Virus record (IMG/VR): IMGVR_UViG_3300010396_000062
Span: 1-43,994 of that record
DNA from: a virus
Reading direction: 5' to 3' (one strand)
Length of the DNA stretch: 43,994 bases
The stretch's first letter is position 1; each line of letters opens with the position of its first letter. The notes under the pieces are model-generated. The model was not told where the DNA came from. It worked only from the letters and a program-made list of their open reading frames with translations, and made no database searches. The translations under genes and the position numbers were made by a program. This document shows positions 30,043-38,898 of this stretch, piece by piece.

Positions 30043-30432
30043 ATGGAACAGTTTCGCCGCAGTCACGTCACCCTGCAGCTCCCGCCCGCGCCCGTCGTCG
30101 TCGCGAAGGCCGCTACCTTCATCGCCACGCACCCGATGCGAATCCTCGCCGCGCAGCTCGCTCTCTCCGACCCGGGCGGCACCGGCGGCGCAACCACCGT
30201 CATCCTCAAGAAGAACGGCGTGCAGTTCGCGACCGATGCCGCTCTCACCGTCGCGCAGAATGCGGCCGTCAACGCGACCAAGGCCAACGTTGTTGGCGAT
30301 ACCGCTGTGTATCCGGGCGGCGAGCGCGTGAGCCCCGGCGATGTCATCACTGTCGACGTGACAGCCGTGCCTACCGGCACAGCGCCCAAGGCCGCGTCGG
30401 TCATCTTCAGCGTTGTCCAGGTGGACGTCTAG
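30043..30432 (+). CDS. Small beta-rich protein, possible capsid decoration protein
   Basis: A 129-residue protein, Ala/Val/Thr-rich and predicted all-beta (ATTVILKKNGVQFATDAALT, then GDVITVDVTAVPTGTAP). Size and position directly after the capsid gene fit a head-decoration or stabilising protein. An alternative is a short fibre-like virion protein. Upstream spacing from the hairpin is 34 bp, with AACGAGGT as ribosome site. Confidence 0.5.
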   Translation: MEQFRRSHVTLQLPPAPVVVAKAATFIATHPMRILAAQLALSDPGGTGGATTVILKKNGVQFATDAALTVAQNAAVNATKANVVGDTAVYPGGERVSPGDVITVDVTAVPTGTAPKAASVIFSVVQVDV

Positions 30433-30438
30433 ACCTCA

Positions 30439-31164
30439 ATGCCTGGCCAGATCAATCCGCTTCAGCCATACCTCGACGCGATCGCTCCGGTGATCGCGGA
30501 CGAGGCCGGCTGGGTAACGGATGCGATCCCGCGCTTCGTGGTGCAGACGATCCTGCAGCGATATTCCAAGGACCGGCCGCTGGTCCTGGTCTCGGATGTT
30601 GAAGGCAACGGCACGGCGCTGCTCGACCTCCCCACGGCGCCGGACGGCCAGTACGGAACCTTCGATCCTCTATTCAGCCGCATCACTGGCCTGGAATATC
30701 CAGTAGGCCAGATCCCCGATGAGGAAATTCGCGACGAGGACTGGTCGCTCTATCGTTCGCCGTCAGGCTACAAGCTGATGCTGAACGCGTTCGTTCCGCA
30801 GGCAAGCGAGGTTGTACGCATCACCTGGACCGCGCAGCATGCTCCGGACGCGTCCACAATCTCGCAGTTCGACTTCTACGCGCTCTGCGACTATGCGGCC
30901 TCACTCTGCCTTGAAGCGATGGCGGCGCGGGCTTCGCAGCTCGGCGATAGCACCTTCGGAGCGGACACAGTCAACTACCGCTCGAAGGCCCAGGAATATC
31001 TCACGCTCGCTCGGACCAAGCGCAAGCTCTACTACAACCACATGGGCATCGAGGAGACGACGGAGCAGGCAGAGAATGCGCCCGCGCTCTCCGTTGGCGA
31101 TATGCGGAACATCATGGGCTCCGCCGGTGTCGATCGTCTGGTCCATGGCAAGGACACGCGATGA
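30439..31164 (+). CDS. Head completion/connector-slot protein
   Basis: A 241-residue protein. Helical N-terminus (YLDAIAPVIADEAGWVTDAI), then strands, a central RSPSGYKLMLNAFVPQASE segment, and a helical C-terminus rich in Tyr and Lys. No family can be named with certainty. Its position between capsid and tail genes is that of head-tail connector proteins. It overlaps the next gene by 4 bp. Confidence 0.5.
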   Translation: MPGQINPLQPYLDAIAPVIADEAGWVTDAIPRFVVQTILQRYSKDRPLVLVSDVEGNGTALLDLPTAPDGQYGTFDPLFSRITGLEYPVGQIPDEEIRDEDWSLYRSPSGYKLMLNAFVPQASEVVRITWTAQHAPDASTISQFDFYALCDYAASLCLEAMAARASQLGDSTFGADTVNYRSKAQEYLTLARTKRKLYYNHMGIEETTEQAENAPALSVGDMRNIMGSAGVDRLVHGKDTR

Positions 31165-31703
31165 GCTTTACGATCGCAATCCGCGGATTGGCGGAGGCCT
31201 CTGAAGAGGTCCGCGCCGCCGTGCATCGCGGCGTGCTCGGCGGCCTCGAAGCGATCGGCGTCGAAGCGGTGCGCGGTGTGACCGAGAATATTCGGTCGCC
31301 CTACAACGGCATGCCGCCCGCGGTCGCTACCGGCAATCTCGCGCAATCGCCCTTTGCAACCATCACGACTGGTGCGCTGCTGAGCCAGGTCCTGGTCCGC
31401 GCCGGCGCTCCGGCCGATGTCTATGCCGACCCGGTCAACTATGGCGCACGGCCGCACATGCCGCCGGTGAATGCGCTGTTGCCATGGGTGAAGTTGAAGT
31501 TTGGCGTAGACGATGAGAAGGCCGCGCTGCGTATCGCGTTTGCGATCGCGATCAATCAAAGCCGCAAAGGCATGAAGGGCCGGCTGATGTTCGATCGCGA
31601 GCAGACGATCATCGAGCCCAAGGCCGTCTCGATCATCGAGCGGCAGGTTGCCGAAGCGTTGCGCGCGGCCGGCCACGGCGGAGGTGGAAATGCCTCTGCT
31701 TGA
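31161..31703 (+). CDS. Tail completion protein, HK97 gp10-like
   Basis: A 180-residue protein. The layout (a helix with AVHRGVLGGLEAIGVEAVRG, then NIRSPYNGMPPAVATGNLAQ, then YGARPHMPP) follows the gp10-type completion proteins, in which a G-x-L segment and an aromatic-Gly block precede a proline. It would close the tail-facing side of the connector. It overlaps the next gene by 14 bp. Confidence 0.6.
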   Translation: MSFTIAIRGLAEASEEVRAAVHRGVLGGLEAIGVEAVRGVTENIRSPYNGMPPAVATGNLAQSPFATITTGALLSQVLVRAGAPADVYADPVNYGARPHMPPVNALLPWVKLKFGVDDEKAALRIAFAIAINQSRKGMKGRLMFDREQTIIEPKAVSIIERQVAEALRAAGHGGGGNASA

Positions 31704-32154
31704 AGTCATCGCCGCTGTGACCGCACGCGTGAAGGCCGTCGAGTCCGCCAAAAACGTCTACAGCTACGCGCGCGACGTGAAGGAGCAGAAGGACTTCGTC
31801 GCGCTCTTCCAGGACCCGCAGAACAAAAAGCTGCACACCTGGATGGTGACGCGCGAAGGAACGCCTGCGCAGGACGATGGCGTTGGCACGTATCGACGGC
31901 CGCATCGCATCGCGATCATGGGCTACTACAGCGTCGATGATGCGAACAACAGCGAAGGCACGTTCCAGCAGATCGTCGAGGATGTCTGCAATGCGTTCGA
32001 CCCGCTGCCCCTGCGGCAGTATGACGGCAAATACGATTGGAGCCGTCCCTGCCAGGTCGAAGGTCCAACCGTTCTAATGTATGGGTCCTATCTCTGTCAC
32101 GCAGTAAAGATCGTGCATGTCGTCGAGGAGCTTCTCTATGAACAACCCAGCTAA
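31690..32154 (+). CDS. Tail terminator-slot protein
   Basis: 154 residues from the ATG at 31690, preceded by GAGGTGG. An alpha-beta pattern (LLEVIAAVTARVKAVESAKN, then RRPHRIAIMGYYSVDDANNS and IVEDVCNAFDPLP) fits the small alpha/beta proteins that cap siphovirus tails. I infer this from position and fold. It overlaps the next gene by 17 bp. Confidence 0.55.
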   Translation: MPLLEVIAAVTARVKAVESAKNVYSYARDVKEQKDFVALFQDPQNKKLHTWMVTREGTPAQDDGVGTYRRPHRIAIMGYYSVDDANNSEGTFQQIVEDVCNAFDPLPLRQYDGKYDWSRPCQVEGPTVLMYGSYLCHAVKIVHVVEELLYEQPS

Positions 32155-32380
32155 CGTCTCCGTCCGCCTCTCCGCCGCCGGCATCAAGCACGCGGATGGT
32201 AAACCGCTGTCCGTGCACGGCGGCCGCGTCAACGCCACGTTCCAGGGCGACTCGCCGCAGGAGGTCCATCGCACCTTCTGGAACGAATCGCTGCGCACCA
32301 CCGCGCCATTTGGCGAGCCGTGGTTCGAGCTCGTTCCGCCTGCAGCGCCCGTCGTCGAGCACGAAGACAGTCAAGCATAA
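32138..32380 (+). CDS. Small virion-region hypothetical protein
   Basis: 80 residues from the ATG at 32138. Small, beta-prone, ending acidic (VVEHEDSQA). The opening ANVSVRLSAAGIKHADGKPL resembles short head-tail joining proteins, but no family is certain. The 57 bp to the next gene hold a GGAGAG ribosome site and nothing else seen. Confidence 0.5.
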   Translation: MNNPANVSVRLSAAGIKHADGKPLSVHGGRVNATFQGDSPQEVHRTFWNESLRTTAPFGEPWFELVPPAAPVVEHEDSQA

Positions 32381-32437
32381 AGTTCAGTTTCGCCGAATTA
32401 CCGGATTTAGAGATTTTCGCAACTAGGAGAGACCGCC

Positions 32438-33460
32438 ATGCCACCTGCAATACCGAACGGCTTTGTTGGACAGAAATCGATTTTGCGGCAGATGATCCTG
32501 GCCGCGAACACGCAGGCCACATGGGGAACTCCGTGCGCCGCCGCCCCGTTCATCGAGGCGATGCGCTATGACGTGAGCGGCTTCGTGAAGTTCGCGCAGA
32601 AGAAGGAGTCGACGTACGGCACCGCCGGCGCGACCAACAGCTTCGCGAATGACAACTGGCTGATCACGAAGGAGACCTCGCTCGATATGAGCGGGCAGCT
32701 CACTGACTGGCTCGCCGGTTGGCTGCTGGCGATGGCGCTGGGCAAGGACGTCGTTACCGGCGGCGGCGCGCCCTACACGCACACCATCAACTTCTACGAC
32801 ACCGGCAACATCGCCCAGGGCACGACGATCTATGGCAAGGACACGAACGACCTCGCCTACCAGCTCCTGGATATGGGCATCAGCCAGCTCACCATCAGCT
32901 CCGCCGGCACCGGCTCGCTGAAGTTCAAGGCGACGCTGCTCGGCTCCGGTAAGACGGTCGACGGCGTGCTTCCCGATATGCCTCTGCCGGTCGCGCGCCA
33001 GCATCTGCTCGGCAGCGACACCAATGTGTCCATCGGACCTTCTGGCGGCGCGCTGGTGAGCTTCTATCCGCGCGTCAAGAGCTGGGAGCTCGACATCGAC
33101 TGCAGCCTCACGGCCGAGCGGCCGAGCGGATCTGGCCTCTACGCCTCGCACCTCACGCAGTCGATGCCCAAGGTCAAGCTGAAGATGGTGATCGCGGCCA
33201 ACGGCACCGACGACATCTACGCCTGGAAGCGCGCGAACACGCTGCTGCAGGCCACGCTCAATACAACCAGCGGCGCAAGCTCGCTCAACCTCACGCTGCC
33301 CAACTTCACCCTCGATGAAAACTGCTCGCTCGGCGATGTCAGCGGGACCTCCTGCTGGACCATCGACCTCAGCGAGACAGACATCCTGCAGGTTGGCAAC
33401 ACGCCGCTGATCACCGCGGTGGTCATAAACGGACAGGCCAGCTACCTCACGGCCGTCTAG
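32438..33460 (+). CDS. Major tail tube protein
   Basis: A 340-residue protein. The pattern ILAANTQATWGTPCAAAPFI, followed by a conserved ASGLTD-like region (SLDMSGQLTDWLAGWLLAMA), TGGGAPYTHTINF and LTISSAGTGSLKFKATLLGS, is characteristic of tube proteins with an inserted Ig-like region. It stacks into hexamer rings to make the flexible, non-contractile tail. There is no sheath gene nearby. The hairpin after it supports high expression. Confidence 0.8.
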   Translation: MPPAIPNGFVGQKSILRQMILAANTQATWGTPCAAAPFIEAMRYDVSGFVKFAQKKESTYGTAGATNSFANDNWLITKETSLDMSGQLTDWLAGWLLAMALGKDVVTGGGAPYTHTINFYDTGNIAQGTTIYGKDTNDLAYQLLDMGISQLTISSAGTGSLKFKATLLGSGKTVDGVLPDMPLPVARQHLLGSDTNVSIGPSGGALVSFYPRVKSWELDIDCSLTAERPSGSGLYASHLTQSMPKVKLKMVIAANGTDDIYAWKRANTLLQATLNTTSGASSLNLTLPNFTLDENCSLGDVSGTSCWTIDLSETDILQVGNTPLITAVVINGQASYLTAV

Positions 33461-33471
33461 CAGTACAGGTT

Positions 33472-33501
33472 GCCGCTCCGGTGAGATTGCCCCGGAGCGG
33501 C
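33472..33501 (+). terminator. Perfect 10-bp hairpin after the tail tube gene
   Basis: GCCGCTCCGG (33472-33481) pairs exactly with CCGGAGCGGC (33492-33501) around a 10-base loop. A short pyrimidine run follows but not a full U-tract. It sits 12 bp past the tube stop, mirroring the capsid hairpin, and may stabilise or partly terminate the transcript. The rest of 33461-33586 shows only a GAAGGAGAG ribosome site. Confidence 0.6.
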
Positions 33502-33586
33502 GCCAGCTCTTCTTTCGCAGCGCGACATATTCCCAGCGCGGGCTGCCCGATACGAGAACTTCACTTCCATCCGAAGGAGAGCACCC

Positions 33587-34330
33587 GTGTCTGACAACTC
33601 GCTCAACCAGCAGCTCGAACTGAATGGCAACCGCGTCATCGCGATGCAATTCGGTGCGCACACCTACACTTGGACTTTCCGCCGCATCCTGCGCGAGGAC
33701 TGGGAGAAATTCTTCCGGAGCTTCGACACCGAGACCACCACAATCCTCGGCGAATCGACCGAGACATTCGAGATCGAGTCCGGAACCATCGACCTCGCGC
33801 GCAGCTGCGTGTCATCGGTCGACGGCTACAAGATGCCAGACGCCGGAGACTTTCGCACGATGCTCCCCCTTGGCCATCTGAAGGCGTTCGGCCTCGCGCT
33901 GCGGGATGTACGTATGTCGATCCCGGAAGACGACGCGCCGATCGCGCTCACGGAGTTGGCGGAGATCTCGCTCGACTGCACCTGGTCGAACAATCAGCAG
34001 TGGCGCGGCCTAGTCCATCGCTTCCGCACGCCGACGCTGCCTGAGCAACGCAAGTTCAACCGCGCCTGCGGTACCTATCGCATCTCCGGCAATGATCGCG
34101 GCAACCGCACCATCTATCCGCCGAAGCAGGCACTGATGATGGACTTCTACGACCAGCTCATCGTCTCGGTCGATTCCGACTACGTCGCCGATGGCGTCAC
34201 ACTCGGCGATCGCGACAAGATCATTCGCGAGATGGACTGCGGCCACAAGGTTGCCGCCATCCAGGCGCTGCTGAGCGCCGGCGGCAGCGGCCGTCCGGTC
34301 GCGCCCAAGGAGATCGATGGTGAGGCATGA
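33587..34330 (+). CDS. Tail assembly chaperone (gpG-slot) protein
   Basis: A 247-residue, acidic alpha-beta protein (IAMQFGAHTYTWTFRRILRE, then DFYDQLIVSVDSDYVADGVT). It occupies the slot between tube and tape measure where siphoviruses encode G/GT-type chaperones. It is longer than lambda gpG (140). I looked for a slippery heptamer at the overlap with the next gene and found none, so coupling is by ATGA rather than frameshift. Confidence 0.6.
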   Translation: MSDNSLNQQLELNGNRVIAMQFGAHTYTWTFRRILREDWEKFFRSFDTETTTILGESTETFEIESGTIDLARSCVSSVDGYKMPDAGDFRTMLPLGHLKAFGLALRDVRMSIPEDDAPIALTELAEISLDCTWSNNQQWRGLVHRFRTPTLPEQRKFNRACGTYRISGNDRGNRTIYPPKQALMMDFYDQLIVSVDSDYVADGVTLGDRDKIIREMDCGHKVAAIQALLSAGGSGRPVAPKEIDGEA

Positions 34331-34716
34331 TCATCGATTGCCGTCGCGACTTTCCCGCGCTGCGCATCGCGGCCGCGGAGATCTTCATCGAGGCGTTCCT
34401 GCGCAAGGACCTCGAAGAGGTGATCGAGGGCAGCTTGCGCGAGAACGCGGTCGATGCGCTGGTCCGCGCCCTGCCCAAGCGCAGCGTGGCGCACGGCTAC
34501 TATGCGTGGATCTCCTACCTGCTGTGGCTGCGCAGCGTTACGGAGCTTCCTGGCGCCGGCATCGCGCTCCTGGCGGACGAAGCCGAGGGACTGCTGGTGC
34601 TGAACCAGGCGGAGAACGAATTCAAGCGCCAGCATCCGCCGTGCTGGAAGTGCGGCGCGCTGAACGAAGAGGCGGCATTCAGCTGTAGGAAGTGCGGAGC
34701 GGAGTTCAAGAGGTAA
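34327..34716 (+). CDS. Second chaperone-slot protein with C-terminal zinc ribbon
   Basis: A 129-residue protein. An N-terminal helical part (EIFIEAFLRKDLEEVIEGSL) is followed by a C-terminal four-cysteine ribbon, CWKC (103-106) and CRKC (119-122). Zinc ribbons are unusual in tail chaperones. It overlaps the previous gene by 4 bp (ATGA) and ends 4 bp before the tape measure. It may be a chaperone for the tape measure or a regulator placed in the late operon. Confidence 0.55.
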   Translation: MIIDCRRDFPALRIAAAEIFIEAFLRKDLEEVIEGSLRENAVDALVRALPKRSVAHGYYAWISYLLWLRSVTELPGAGIALLADEAEGLLVLNQAENEFKRQHPPCWKCGALNEEAAFSCRKCGAEFKR

Positions 34717-34720
34717 AGAG

Positions 34721-37700
34721 ATGGCGACGCAAGCGGTAGTCAGTCTGGTGGTGGATGAGAGCGGGGCAGTCCCCGGTCTCACGCGCTTCCAGCAGCGCGC
34801 CATGCAGAGCTTCCAGGGACCGCGCGCCGGCGCCGTCTCGCTCGACGATGCTATCCGCAAACTGACGGCCTCGATCGATGGCCTCGCCGCATCCGGCGGC
34901 CGCGCCGGCAATTCGCTGAACAATCTCCATGGCCATGTCACCACGAACCTCGATTCGGTCCGCCTGCTTTCTCAGGAGTTCGGCCTGCGCATCCCGCGCG
35001 CGCTGGAATCGATGCTCTCGCGCGTGCCGGCTGTGACCAGCGTTCTTGGCGGCTTACTAGGCGGCATGACTGCGATCGCTGCTGTCGAGATATTCGCGCG
35101 TGCCATCGAGGGTGCAGATGAGCTCTACAAGAAATTCTTTGATGTCAACGCCGCGCTCAGTAAATACATCGAGAAGGCCGGTGAGGCGGCGCATACAAAG
35201 TTTATCGATGACCAATCACTGGAGACTGCAGTTCGCTCTCTTGAGAGTTTGAACGCCGAGATCGATCAACTCGACGAGAAGCGGCGAAGAGCTGGCGTGG
35301 ATCAGCCGCTCGGTGGCTTCACACAGAATCTGCGCGGGTTTGAGTCCTATTCGGATGCCGGCGCGATCATACCGGTTCCGGGTTCTGACGCTCCAATCTA
35401 TTCAATGGATGACGGCAAAACTCGTGCGCGGCTTGCCGATCAGGCCGCCGCCACCGAAGCAAGGCGCCATGCGCTGGCTATGCAGTACAAGGAGGAGGAA
35501 CTCAAGAGCGAAGACCGTATTCGGGAAGCTGCCCTTCACGGCGCTCCGCTTGTAGCTCAACAGCAAAAGGATGCTCACGCCGAGAATCTCGCCGCCCAAC
35601 AAACAGAGTTGGCGAACGAGTTGTATCAGCAGAAGGCGCTGCAGAAAAACAGGGATCTCCAAATCGAGATGGGAGAGAAAGATCCCAACAAGCTCGTCGA
35701 TGTTCCATTTGTTCCGGCGAACGCTGGCGAAGAGCAACGTAGGCATGCGGACCAAGCTGCAGACGCGAAAGCGTTCGAGCAAAGAAAGGAACTTGGTGAG
35801 GAATCCGCGCTCGCCATCATGAAGGCGGACGACGCGACTGCGCAGGCGCGGCTGCAGGGCGAGGCGCTCTATTTCCGCAAAATGCAGGACGACATCCGCG
35901 AGACGACTCGCGAGCTGATCGATCAGGGCCGTGCGGCCGAGATTCCGTCGCGCATCCGGGAGATCAACGAGAAGTACTTCGACGATCTTGGTGAGCGCGC
36001 CGTCAAGGCGGCCGCGGCCGGAGCAGCCGCCGCGCGCCGCGCGCAGGCTGGCGGCCTTACCGGAGCTGCCTCGATCGAGGCTGAGTTCGATGCGCAGATC
36101 AACAAGAACAACACGGAGCTGGCGGAAAATCCAGATGCGCAGCACGACGCCAATGTCGCCGCGGCAAAGGAGCGCGACCAAAAGCTGTTGGAACTGCAGA
36201 CAACCTTCTCGCAGCGCATGAGTGGAATCGGTGAAACGTGGGTGAATTCCTCGCTCGATGGTTATTCGCGCATCGAGGCCGAGGCGAAGAAGGCCTCTGA
36301 TCAGATTGAAGAGGAGTTCACCAAAACATACGGCGGACCAGGCGTCGACACCAGCTCTGACGATTACAAGAATGCGCAGCAGGCCAGGAGCGATGCTCTC
36401 GCAGGCGTGAAGGCCGGAGCGCGTGCGAAGGAACGCGAACTCGATGCTTCGAACCGCGCGGAGGATCTGCGTTATGACCAGGAAGCATCGCAGGCGGAGA
36501 TGCGCATCCGCGAGACGGGCCTTACCGGTTGGGTCGATCGCTATCGCTCGGCGGCCGCGGAGATCCGCGACCAAGAGGAGCAACGGCTTGCACAGCTCGC
36601 TCGCGATGCCCAGCGCGAGGGTTTGACAGAAGAAGAGATTGCGCAGCGGCGCACGGACATCGAGCGCCAGGCGAATGCGGAGGTCGCGTCGCAGGCGGCC
36701 GACATGCAGCGGCAGATCGCGAGCAACCTGGAAGAGGCGTTCTCCAATCCGGTCGAGTTCATCAAGCGGCGCATGGAGCAGATGTTCTTCGAGATCATCG
36801 CCAACTGGGTCATGCAGACCAAGGCCTTCCAGTCGGTCTTCGGTCAGATTGGCCCAGGTGGCTCTGCTTCCAGTTCGCAGGGCGGCTTCGCCGGCGCGAT
36901 CGGCAATGTTGTGCGCGGCACCTTCGGCGGACATCCCAGCATTGCGAACTCGCCGGAGTACTCGCCAGCGCCGAGCAGCTCGTCGACGGTTGGCATTCCG
37001 AGCGGTGCAATGTCGTTTGCCGGCGGTGGAAGCACACAGGAGGTCTCAGGCGCGGCGATAGGCGCCGGCGCAGGCTCGCGGGCATTCGGCGCGGTGGAGA
37101 GCACTGCGAGCGCGCTGGGCATCGCGCGGCCGTCATCGTCTTTCACCAGTACTGCACAGACGCTCGGCATTCCAGGCTTCACACCTTCAGGCTTCTCTCT
37201 GCAGACCGGCCTTGCGCGGCCGTCGCTGGCGCGCCCTGGTGAGATCGACACGATCTCGACGCCTGGCACTGGCGAGATCCCGAGTGTGCCGATGCCGCCC
37301 AGCCCGTATGACGATCCCTCGATCGAACCAACGAGCACGCCTGGCACCGGAACTATTCCAAGCGTGCCGATGCCGAACATTCCGAGCAACAGCGGCGGCT
37401 ACACCAACACGGTGAATTCGGCGATGGGCATCGCCGGCGCCGGCGCCGCGGGCTATGAGGGCTATCAGGACGCGACGGCCGCTTTCAAATCCGGCACGGT
37501 CGGCGGCATGTTCAAGGGCGCGCTGGGCGATGCCGGCGCCGGCGCGACGATCGGCATGCTCGTCGGCGGACCGGTGGGTGCAGCTGTCGGCGCTGGCATC
37601 GGTGCGGCGATCGGCCTTGCATCGGGCGCGGTAGGAATGATTCTCGGCGAGGGCGGCCGCCTCGCTGCGCGCGACTATTACAAGAAGTCCATCTTCCCGC

Positions 37701-38278
37701 AGATCGAGAGCATCCGGACCGGCAGCCAGGGCGGCGACTATCTCAGCGCAGTGAATCAGATCAACACCATCGCCGAGCAGGGCCGCGATTACATGCGCGC
37801 GCATTGGGGCAGCGGCGCCGAAGACTATGTCGAAAATAACTACCTGCGCAAGGAGCTGCTGCTCGCAGACGGACAACTTGAGGCGCGCGCCCGCGGCGGC
37901 GCATATGCAGTGCAGATGTCAGCGTCGCAGTTCCACAGAGGCGGAACGATCACGGACTTCGGAGATCTCGCGACCAGCTCGACCGAGGGCTTTATTCACG
38001 CGATGCTGGCCGAGAAGGTGGTAAACCCTGCTGCTTCGAGCACTCACGGTCCTGCAATCGATGCAATGAACGCCGGCGCGTCGCACGCGCAGATCGCAGC
38101 AATGTACGCGCGGCCGAGCGACACTCCTCAATCATCGAGCGGCGGCGATCTCCATGTGCATGTGCACACGCTCGACACGAAGACGATGGAAGGCTGGCTG
38201 CGCGGAGGCGGGTCGCGGCTGATTGCGCGGCACCTGAACAACTTCAATAGCCAATACGGCGGGGACGGGGTGAGCTGA
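34721..38278 (+). CDS. Tape measure protein
   Basis: A 1185-residue protein with the classic plan: long helical, Gln/Ala/Glu-rich coils (about 120-650), a hydrophobic N-terminal segment (VTSVLGGLLGGMTAIAAVEI), a Pro/Ser/Gly-rich middle with a duplicated STPGTG-IPSVPMP unit near 840-890, and a glycine zipper hydrophobic part (about 910-990: AVGAGIGAAIGLASGAVGMI). By the usual 0.15 nm per residue it predicts a tail near 175 nm. Segments at 35200-35800 are AT-richer than the rest, suggesting a mosaic join. Its stop shares one base with the next start (TGATG). Confidence 0.88.
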   Translation: MATQAVVSLVVDESGAVPGLTRFQQRAMQSFQGPRAGAVSLDDAIRKLTASIDGLAASGGRAGNSLNNLHGHVTTNLDSVRLLSQEFGLRIPRALESMLSRVPAVTSVLGGLLGGMTAIAAVEIFARAIEGADELYKKFFDVNAALSKYIEKAGEAAHTKFIDDQSLETAVRSLESLNAEIDQLDEKRRRAGVDQPLGGFTQNLRGFESYSDAGAIIPVPGSDAPIYSMDDGKTRARLADQAAATEARRHALAMQYKEEELKSEDRIREAALHGAPLVAQQQKDAHAENLAAQQTELANELYQQKALQKNRDLQIEMGEKDPNKLVDVPFVPANAGEEQRRHADQAADAKAFEQRKELGEESALAIMKADDATAQARLQGEALYFRKMQDDIRETTRELIDQGRAAEIPSRIREINEKYFDDLGERAVKAAAAGAAAARRAQAGGLTGAASIEAEFDAQINKNNTELAENPDAQHDANVAAAKERDQKLLELQTTFSQRMSGIGETWVNSSLDGYSRIEAEAKKASDQIEEEFTKTYGGPGVDTSSDDYKNAQQARSDALAGVKAGARAKERELDASNRAEDLRYDQEASQAEMRIRETGLTGWVDRYRSAAAEIRDQEEQRLAQLARDAQREGLTEEEIAQRRTDIERQANAEVASQAADMQRQIASNLEEAFSNPVEFIKRRMEQMFFEIIANWVMQTKAFQSVFGQIGPGGSASSSQGGFAGAIGNVVRGTFGGHPSIANSPEYSPAPSSSSTVGIPSGAMSFAGGGSTQEVSGAAIGAGAGSRAFGAVESTASALGIARPSSSFTSTAQTLGIPGFTPSGFSLQTGLARPSLARPGEIDTISTPGTGEIPSVPMPPSPYDDPSIEPTSTPGTGTIPSVPMPNIPSNSGGYTNTVNSAMGIAGAGAAGYEGYQDATAAFKSGTVGGMFKGALGDAGAGATIGMLVGGPVGAAVGAGIGAAIGLASGAVGMILGEGGRLAARDYYKKSIFPQIESIRTGSQGGDYLSAVNQINTIAEQGRDYMRAHWGSGAEDYVENNYLRKELLLADGQLEARARGGAYAVQMSASQFHRGGTITDFGDLATSSTEGFIHAMLAEKVVNPAASSTHGPAIDAMNAGASHAQIAAMYARPSDTPQSSSGGDLHVHVHTLDTKTMEGWLRGGGSRLIARHLNNFNSQYGGDGVS

Positions 38279-38898
38279 TGGTCGAAGTAACTCCCGAGCT
38301 CGCAGCCGATCTGTGCGGCCGATATCCTTCGAATCCTGAGCGCGTGCTTCCGCCCGCGGACCTTGTCCAGTGGCTTCCTTACGTGAGGAACATAGCGCGT
38401 GGATTTCCATCGATCGGAGGCCTCGATGTCGAGGACCATTTCGGTGCGGGATGCCTTGGTCTCGTTGTGGCACGCGCGAATTGGAAGGGCTCCGGGCCGT
38501 TTTTCCCTTATGCGCTCAAATATGTGCGCGGTTTCATCCTCAAATCTATTCGCGATTGGAATTTCGTAAATGAATGGAGCTATCGCGTGCGCGGCGATCG
38601 AGCAGTGACCGTGAGCCTCTCCGAGCCAATCCGGAATGAAGAGAACGAACAGACGACCATCGGCGACATATTGCCTGACCCGAATGGCATCGATGTTATC
38701 GAAGCGGTCCTTTTGCGTGAAGTGAAAGACGCGTTCCTACGCATTGAGACGGTGCATCAGGATCGGATCGCCGACTACTGCAGCCGCTACCCGCGCGGGA
38801 AATATACGAATGGCGAGAGGGCTCTCCGCAGGTATTACTCGGTGGAAAGCATCGCCCATCTGCGTACGAAATTAGGAGTGGCGCACGCCAATGGCTGA
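38278..38898 (+). CDS. Sigma-70-like protein inside the tail operon
   Basis: A 206-residue protein. Residues about 31-92 follow sigma region 2: LPYVRNIARGF, then GLDVEDHFGAGCLGLVVARA (core-binding and -10 recognition helices), then FFPYALKYVRGFILKSI. Residues 112-138 read VSLSEPIRNEENEQTTIGDI, the SLDEPI-x-EDE-x-x-x-LGD signature that links regions 2 and 3. No clear region 4 HTH is visible, though YYSVESIAHLRTKLGV near 188-203 is a remote candidate. It shares one base with the tape measure stop and overlaps the next gene by 8 bp. Base composition is AT-richer than its neighbours, suggesting later acquisition. Confidence 0.65.
   Translation: MVEVTPELAADLCGRYPSNPERVLPPADLVQWLPYVRNIARGFPSIGGLDVEDHFGAGCLGLVVARANWKGSGPFFPYALKYVRGFILKSIRDWNFVNEWSYRVRGDRAVTVSLSEPIRNEENEQTTIGDILPDPNGIDVIEAVLLREVKDAFLRIETVHQDRIADYCSRYPRGKYTNGERALRRYYSVESIAHLRTKLGVAHANG

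Noticed and set aside
27056-30043. 995-codon open frame on the minus strand opposite the capsid gene
   Set aside because: Arg/Leu/Val/His-rich composition and exact overlap with a recognised capsid gene show it is a shadow frame in GC-rich DNA.
34300-34345. Programmed -1 frameshift between the two chaperone-slot genes
   Set aside because: No slippery heptamer (X-XXY-YYZ) is present near the overlap; the ATGA junction explains coupling.
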